Notes under the pieces: model-generated | What the model saw: the letters and a program-made list of their open reading frames with translations, nothing else | The model's database searches: none | What the model was told of the DNA's origin: nothing | In this document: positions 5,583 through 9,585 of the stretch, one piece after another | Position numbering within the stretch: the stretch's first letter is position 1 | Layout of the letters: each line of letters opens with the position of its first letter | Assembly (NCBI GenBank): GCA_003525885.1 | Contig: DQIG01000322.1 | Coordinates: 1-9,585 of the forward strand | Source: Stenotrophomonas sp. | Lineage (GTDB): Bacteria > Pseudomonadota > Gammaproteobacteria > Xanthomonadales > Xanthomonadaceae | Direction of reading: 5' to 3' | Length of the DNA stretch: 9,585 nt | Translations under genes and position numbers: made by a program

Positions 5583-6889
5583 GCGGGATCCCGGGCCAGG
5601 CGCAGGCCTGAGAACTGCCAGCGTGCCGGTGGCATGAAGAAGTTGCGGTAGCTGGCGCGTACATGATCGCGCGGCGTGGCACAGCTGCCGCCGCGCAGCA
5701 CCCATTGGCCGCACATGAACTTGCCGTTGTATTCGCCGAGGTTGCCGTCAAAAGGACGAAAGCCCGGGTAGGCGCCATAGGCGCTGGCGGTCCACTCCCA
5801 GACATCGCCGAACAGCTGCCGCAGCCCACTGCCCTGCCCCGCCCATGGGTGCAGGTGATCGTCTTCGGCGAAATGGCCGCGCGGGGGCTGCGACGCAGCG
5901 GCGGCTTCCCACTCGAACTCGCTGGGCAGGCGCGCACCGGCCCAGCGGGCGCAGGCGTCGGCCTCGTAGTAGCTGAGGTGGCAGACCGGCGCATGCGGAT
6001 CCAGCTCGCGCCAACCACCGAGGGTGTACTCGCGCTGCAGGGCATCGTCCCAGTACAGCGGGTGCTGCCAGCCCTCGGCTTCACGCAGCGCCCAGCCTTC
6101 GCTGAGCCACCAGCGCGGTTCGCGGTAGCCTCCGGCTTCGATGAAGGCGCGGTACTCGGCGTTGCTGACGGGGCGCTCGGCCAGCGCATGCGCGGGCAGC
6201 AGCACGCGGTGCGGCGGCGATTCGTTGTCATAGGCGAAGGCGGCGTGCCGGGGCCAGGCCGCGGCACCGACGGTGACGATGCGTTCGGGTGTTTCGATCC
6301 AGCCCTGCGCCGTGGCGGTGCTGGCGATGGGCTGCAGATCCTCCCGATAAGCAGGCTGCAGCGGATTGCACCAGAACGCATGCTTGATGTCGGTCAACAG
6401 CAGTTCCTGGTGCTGTTGTTCATGCTGCAGCCCCAACTGCAGGTGGTGCAGCGCCTGCTCGTCGAGGTCACCCGCCGCCAGCCGTGACTGCACCTGCATG
6501 TCGACCTGTTGCCGGTAGTCGCGCACCTGCTGCAGCGAAGGCCGCGACAGCAGACCGCGCTGCGGCCTCGCATGCGCCGGGCCGATGCTCTTGTAGTAGC
6601 TGTTGAACAGATAGTCCCAGGCCGGATCATGCGCCGGCGCGGTGGCGAATCCGGCCAGCACGAAGCGTTCGAAGAACCAGGTGGTATGGGCCAGGTGCCA
6701 TTTGCTGGGACTGGCGTCGGCCATGCTCTGCAGCATGGCGTCCTCGGCACTGAGCGGCGCGGCCAGCTGCATGCTGCGGGCACGCACCCGTGCGAAGCGG
6801 TGGGCGAGATCGTGCTGCGGGGCAGCGACGGCGGCGGGTACGCTGTCCATGCGTGCAGCATCGGCGCACTGTGGTGAGTACGACGTCAT
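5579..6889 (-). CDS. egtB: Ergothioneine biosynthesis protein EgtB (hercynine sulfoxide synthase)
   Basis: This non-heme iron, O2-dependent enzyme joins a thiol donor (gamma-glutamylcysteine or cysteine) to hercynine, forming a C-S bond and a sulfoxide. The N-terminal DinB_2-like domain carries the three probable iron ligands: H68 in WHLAHTTWFFE, and H156 and H160 in HEQQHQELL. The C-terminal FGE-sulfatase-type domain (about 200-433) includes PVSNAEYRAFI, RLPSEFEWEAA, GDVWEWTAS, VLRGGSCATPRDHVRASYRNFF and QFSGLR. Length is 436, close to the family norm. The FNSYY motif (95-99) resembles the Tyr-Tyr pair reported for the type II enzyme of Chloracidobacterium, suggesting cysteine as donor. The start is uncertain. 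The ATG at 6889 gives the longest product. One at 6850 removes 13 poorly conserved residues. Neither has a strong Shine-Dalgarno sequence. The stop overlaps the egtD start. Confidence 0.94.
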   Translation of the reverse strand: MTSYSPQCADAARMDSVPAAVAAPQHDLAHRFARVRARSMQLAAPLSAEDAMLQSMADASPSKWHLAHTTWFFERFVLAGFATAPAHDPAWDYLFNSYYKSIGPAHARPQRGLLSRPSLQQVRDYRQQVDMQVQSRLAAGDLDEQALHHLQLGLQHEQQHQELLLTDIKHAFWCNPLQPAYREDLQPIASTATAQGWIETPERIVTVGAAAWPRHAAFAYDNESPPHRVLLPAHALAERPVSNAEYRAFIEAGGYREPRWWLSEGWALREAEGWQHPLYWDDALQREYTLGGWRELDPHAPVCHLSYYEADACARWAGARLPSEFEWEAAAASQPPRGHFAEDDHLHPWAGQGSGLRQLFGDVWEWTASAYGAYPGFRPFDGNLGEYNGKFMCGQWVLRGGSCATPRDHVRASYRNFFMPPARWQFSGLRLARDPA

Positions 6890-7001
6890 GGCACCGCACT
6901 GCCCCGTTCACATGCTTGCGGGCGTACCTATTCAAGAAGCGCGTGAGGACGCCGCTAACGGCAATGTTGCGGCCGCATCGCCACCGCACTGGACTTCCCG
7001 C
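6890..7001. promoter_or_regulatory. Divergent intergenic region between egtB and the diguanylate cyclase
   Basis: These 112 bases are richer in A/T than the flanking genes and probably hold the promoters for both. On the minus strand TTGAAT (6930-6935) and TGTGAA (6907-6912) are 17 bases apart, a weak -35/-10 match (4/6 and 3/6) that would place the egtB transcript start a few bases before its ATG. I see no convincing plus-strand promoter and no clear operator palindrome. If the cyclase starts at 6888 instead, this region is coding. Confidence 0.4.
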
Positions 7002-8282
7002 GTGCCCCTGCATCCACTCCGCCAGCCTGCGCATTACCTGTTCGTGCTGCCCGCCGTGCTGGTCGTCCTGGTGCTGTGGATGGCGCTGGGCACCGAGGAT
7101 GTGGCCAGCCCGGCCCAGCGCATCCTGCCCTGGCTGCTGGCCTGCCTCGGCGCGGGCCTGGCCCTGCTCTACCACCAGATGCGCACGCTGTGCCTGCTGC
7201 TGGTGGCGGCGGTGGTATTTGCCCTTCTGCACCGGGACGTCGGTGGCTACCTGCGCAGTGGCCATGTCGACGCCTTGACCCCATTGCGCTTCCACGCGAT
7301 CTCGGCGTGGGTGCCACTGCTGTTCGCCGGACTGGCGCTGTGGCCGGAACGCGGACGCCGACGCCAGGACCTGCTGCTGCGCAGCGTGGTCTGCGGCGCG
7401 GCGCTGGTGGTCTTCCTGCTGCTGGCGGCACAGCAGCCACAGGGCATGCACGATCTGCTGTCGAACCGTCACTGGGCCTGGATTCCCGCCGACTGGAACG
7501 CGCTGGCGCAGCTGCCGGCGCTGCTGTTCCTGCTGGCGACCGCAGCGTTGGGCTGGCAGGCATGGCGGCATCCGCGGCCACTGCACACGGCAATGCTGCT
7601 GGCCCTGCTATGCCTGTGGTGGATGCTGCCGCGGATCTTCCTGCAGCCGGTACTGCTGCCGGCGCTGAGCAGCGCCGCCCTGCTGCTGATGCTGGGCGCG
7701 ATGCTGCAGGAATCCTTCCACATGGCCTTCCGCGATGAGCTGACCGGCCTGCCAGGGCGGCGCGCGTTCAACGAGACCCTGCAGCGGGCGCGCGGCACCT
7801 ACAGTATCGCGATGGTGGACGTGGACCACTTCAAATCGTTCAACGACACGCATGGCCACGACACCGGCGACGACGTGCTGCGCCTGGTGGCGTCGCGGCT
7901 GGCGCGGGTTGGCGACGGTGGCCGTGCGTTCCGCTATGGCGGCGAAGAGTTCGCGGTGGTGTTCCTGGACCGCCCGGCGGCGGCCTGTATCGACGCCGTG
8001 GAAGCGCTGCGGCAGAGCATCGAGGACACCCGCATGCAGCTGCGCGACCGCAGCACCCGCAGCCGTGACGACGAAGCCGGCCGCCAGCAGCGCGGACGCG
8101 GCGGCAACGGCCAGGTGGTGCAGGTGACGGTGAGCATCGGGCTGGCCGACAGCCGCGTGGATCCGCGACCAACGGCAGTGGTCAAGGCCGCCGACCAGGC
8201 CCTGTATGCGGCCAAGGACGGGGGCCGCAACCAGGTCCGCGCGCACGGCGGCCCGCGCGTGCTGGCCGCATCAAACGCATAG
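7002..8282 (+). CDS. Membrane-anchored GGDEF diguanylate cyclase
   Basis: This protein makes cyclic di-GMP from two GTP, with the catalytic domain on the cytoplasmic side. Residues 1-240 hold about seven to eight hydrophobic helices (near 11-30, 41-58, 62-76, 98-114, 128-143, 169-185, 196-211, 217-235) with no recognisable periplasmic sensor domain. The GGDEF domain follows: DELTGLPGRRAF (245-256), metal-binding DVDHFKSFND (273-282), the active-site GGEEF (313-317), VSIGLA, and ADQALYAAKDGGRN. All catalytic signatures are intact. An RVGD upstream of GGEEF is two residues too far away for a standard RxxD inhibitory site. I chose the GTG at 7002 (426 aa) because codons 6888-7001 have many A/T third positions, unlike the rest of the gene. 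ATGs at 6888 (GGTGAG upstream, 464 aa) and 6912 are alternatives. The gene is divergent from egtB. Confidence 0.88.
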   Translation: MPLHPLRQPAHYLFVLPAVLVVLVLWMALGTEDVASPAQRILPWLLACLGAGLALLYHQMRTLCLLLVAAVVFALLHRDVGGYLRSGHVDALTPLRFHAISAWVPLLFAGLALWPERGRRRQDLLLRSVVCGAALVVFLLLAAQQPQGMHDLLSNRHWAWIPADWNALAQLPALLFLLATAALGWQAWRHPRPLHTAMLLALLCLWWMLPRIFLQPVLLPALSSAALLLMLGAMLQESFHMAFRDELTGLPGRRAFNETLQRARGTYSIAMVDVDHFKSFNDTHGHDTGDDVLRLVASRLARVGDGGRAFRYGGEEFAVVFLDRPAAACIDAVEALRQSIEDTRMQLRDRSTRSRDDEAGRQQRGRGGNGQVVQVTVSIGLADSRVDPRPTAVVKAADQALYAAKDGGRNQVRAHGGPRVLAASNA

Positions 8283-8285
8283 GGC

Positions 8286-8678
8286 TCAGGCCGCGTCGAG
8301 GTAGTACCAGCGGCCGTCGATGCGCTGGAAGCGGCTGTGCTCGGTCATCTTCACCGCGCTGCCGCCGCCCACCCGATAACGCGCGGTGAACCTGACCTCG
8401 GCACTGTCGGTACCGGTGATCGTGTGGTCATGCACGGTCAGGCCCAGCCAATGCGTACGCTGGCCGGGGGCATCGTCCAGCGACAGCTCGGCCGGACGCG
8501 TATCCGGATGCCAGCTCTGGCGCAGGTAGTCGGCCAGGCCACGCACATAGGCGCTGTAGCGCGAACGCATCAGGTGCTCGGCATCAGGCGCGGCTTCGCC
8601 GGCATGGAAACGGCCACAGCAGGCGGCATAGTCGGCGGGAAGGCCACAAGGGCAGGGATCGGCGGGTTTTCGGCTCAT
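8286..8678 (-). CDS. YchJ / UPF0225 family SEC-C motif protein
   Basis: This is a 130-residue cytosolic protein of the YchJ/UPF0225 family, with no established biochemical role. The N-terminal SEC-C-type metal-binding motif is clear: CPCG (9-12), then ACCGRFH (19-25), giving C9, C11, C20 or C21 and H25 as probable zinc ligands. It is followed by the family block LMRSRYSAYVRGLADYL (36-52) and SWHPDTR. The C-terminal half resembles an NTF2-like fold, with HWLGL, VRFTARYRV and SRFQRIDGRWYYLD. I chose the ATG at 8678, which puts the Cys motif near the N-terminus as is usual. A GTG at 8714 would add 12 unconserved residues. Neither has a good Shine-Dalgarno sequence. It converges with the cyclase over 3 bases. 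Confidence 0.9.
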   Translation of the reverse strand: MSRKPADPCPCGLPADYAACCGRFHAGEAAPDAEHLMRSRYSAYVRGLADYLRQSWHPDTRPAELSLDDAPGQRTHWLGLTVHDHTITGTDSAEVRFTARYRVGGGSAVKMTEHSRFQRIDGRWYYLDAA

Positions 8679-8780
8679 GCCGGCATTGTCGCCGGGTTGC
8701 AGGGATTGATCCACGCGCGGCGGGAGTCACCTGGCGCGGGACAGGCGTATGCTGTCGCGCCCCCACATTGATTGATCGCC

Positions 8781-9560
8781 GTGCTGGAACTGGTTCCCCC
8801 TGAGTTGTGGTGGCTGGTGGTGATCGCCTTCATTGCCGGTCTTGTGGATGCCGCCGTGGGTGGCGGTGGGCTGGTGCAGCTGCCCGGCCTGTTCACGGTG
8901 CTGCCGCAGCAGACGCCGGCGATGCTGTTTGGTACCAACAAGTTCAGTTCGATGTTCGGTACCGGTGCGGCTGCCTGGCGCTATGCGCGCAATGTGCGCT
9001 TCCCGTGGAAGCCGGTACTGTTCGCGGCCGGCACGGCCTTCATCTTCTCCTTCGCCGGGGCCACTGCGGTAAGCCTGCTGCCCAAGGACGCGGTGCGACC
9101 ACTGGTGCTGGTGCTGCTGATCGCGATGCTGGCCTACACGCTGTGGAAGAAGGACTTCGGCGCGTTGCACCGGCCGCAGGAGATCGGCCGCCGCGAACTG
9201 GTGATCGCGCTGGCGATCGGTGCGGCGATCGGCTTCTACGACGGCTTCTTCGGGCCGGGCACCGGCAGCTTCCTGATCTTCCTGTTCGTGCGCTTCTTCG
9301 GCCTGGATTTCCTGCACGCCTCGGCGGCGTCGAAGGTGGTGAACCTGGCGACGAATGTTGCAGCGATCTCGTTCTTCGTGCCGACCGGCAACATCCTGTG
9401 GCTGTTCGCACTGCCGATGGCGGCGGCCAACATCATCGGTTCGGTGGTGGGCACGCGCCTGGCGCTGAAGGGCGGCACGCCGTTCATCCGCAAGCTGTTC
9501 GTGGGGCTGGTGGTGGTGCTGATCGCACGGATGGCGTGGGATACGTTCCGCGGTTCGTGA
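8781..9560 (+). CDS. TSUP/DUF81 permease, YfcA-like (TauE/SafE family)
   Basis: This inner-membrane protein belongs to the TauE/SafE (TSUP) family, whose members move sulfur-containing or organic anions. The substrate cannot be told from sequence. It resembles E. coli YfcA: AGLVDAAVGGGGLVQLP near the N-terminus, then GTNKFSSMFGT, and the second half-repeat GFYDGFFGPGTGSF (151-164) followed by SKVVNLATN. The last conserved piece is GSVVGTRLALKGG. About seven to eight hydrophobic helices are visible in 259 residues, the usual family length. No ATG is available at the N-terminus. GTG at 8781 is chosen over TTG at 8772, which sits immediately after an in-frame TGA. There is no Shine-Dalgarno sequence before either. 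A TATGCT at 8748-8753 could be a -10 box, but no -35 accompanies it. Confidence 0.9.
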   Translation: MLELVPPELWWLVVIAFIAGLVDAAVGGGGLVQLPGLFTVLPQQTPAMLFGTNKFSSMFGTGAAAWRYARNVRFPWKPVLFAAGTAFIFSFAGATAVSLLPKDAVRPLVLVLLIAMLAYTLWKKDFGALHRPQEIGRRELVIALAIGAAIGFYDGFFGPGTGSFLIFLFVRFFGLDFLHASAASKVVNLATNVAAISFFVPTGNILWLFALPMAAANIIGSVVGTRLALKGGTPFIRKLFVGLVVVLIARMAWDTFRGS

Positions 9561-9568
9561 AGGGTGTT

Positions 9569-9585
9569 GCCGGCCAGCGGCCGGC
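9569..9585. repeat. Partial SMAG/REP-like palindrome, cut by window end
   Basis: GCCGGCC-AGC-GGCCGGC is a perfect 7-bp stem with a 3-base loop, beginning 8 bases after the permease stop. Together with the preceding GTT it matches my recollection of the abundant S. maltophilia GTAG (SMAG) REP element read from its non-GTAG side. The diagnostic GTAG would lie just past the right edge. Such elements sit at gene 3' ends and can stabilise mRNA or act as terminators. No T-run is visible in the part seen. The assignment is inferred because the key tetranucleotide is not in the window. Confidence 0.55.

Noticed and set aside
6642..6887. Upstream extension of the diguanylate cyclase to 6642
   Set aside because: It would lie entirely inside egtB on the opposite strand, and the added residues show no conserved pattern.
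1..9585. CRISPR array, tRNA/rRNA, insertion sequence, prophage, toxin-antitoxin or defence genes
   Set aside because: No regularly spaced repeats, no cloverleaf or rRNA sequence, no transposase or integrase motifs, and every sizeable gene is accounted for by a metabolic, envelope, transport, signalling or uncharacterised family.

Overview
The window is a dense, GC-rich chromosomal segment that most resembles Stenotrophomonas (Xanthomonadaceae, S. maltophilia complex). This rests on the strong G/C preference at third codon positions, the gene set, and a GTAG-type (SMAG/REP-like) palindrome entering at the right edge. It is inferred from familiarity, not from a database search. Ten protein genes fill almost all of the sequence. 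No gene-free stretch exceeds about 120 bases. I see no RNA genes, CRISPR array, insertion sequence, phage gene or plasmid function.

Layout. At 2-886 (+) is the C-terminal three quarters of a BenE-type benzoate/proton symporter, cut by the left edge. It converges on a minus-strand block running from 6889 down to 910. In transcription order that block holds egtB, egtD, a periplasmic lytic murein transglycosylase, a YeaD-like hexose-6-phosphate mutarotase, a GYF_2 + DUF2628 membrane protein, and a second, shorter DUF2628 membrane protein. egtB and egtD overlap by 4 bases (ATGA) and are clearly one transcriptional unit. The other four are separated by 26 to 84 bases and may form one or two further units. 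A bulged hairpin sits directly behind the transglycosylase stop codon.

Divergent from egtB is a membrane-anchored diguanylate cyclase (+, ending 8282). It converges with a YchJ/UPF0225 SEC-C protein (-, 8286-8678) across only 3 bases. The last gene (+, to 9560) is a YfcA-like TSUP/DUF81 permease. It is followed by a perfect 7-bp palindrome that the window end truncates.

How the genes work together. EgtD trimethylates histidine to hercynine, and EgtB adds a sulfur donor to hercynine oxidatively. Together they form the core of ergothioneine synthesis, here without egtA, egtC or egtE. The EgtB carries a Tyr-Tyr pair resembling the cysteine-using (type II) enzymes. The two DUF2628 proteins are evident tandem paralogues, and the pair may be a small, undescribed membrane module. 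The remaining genes are housekeeping or accessory: cell-wall remodelling, sugar-phosphate anomer interconversion, c-di-GMP signalling and membrane transport. I found no dramatic new system. The best leads are the GYF/DUF2628 pair and the two-gene ergothioneine cluster. For several genes the longest possible frame is misleading, and an internal start with a good Shine-Dalgarno sequence is preferred.
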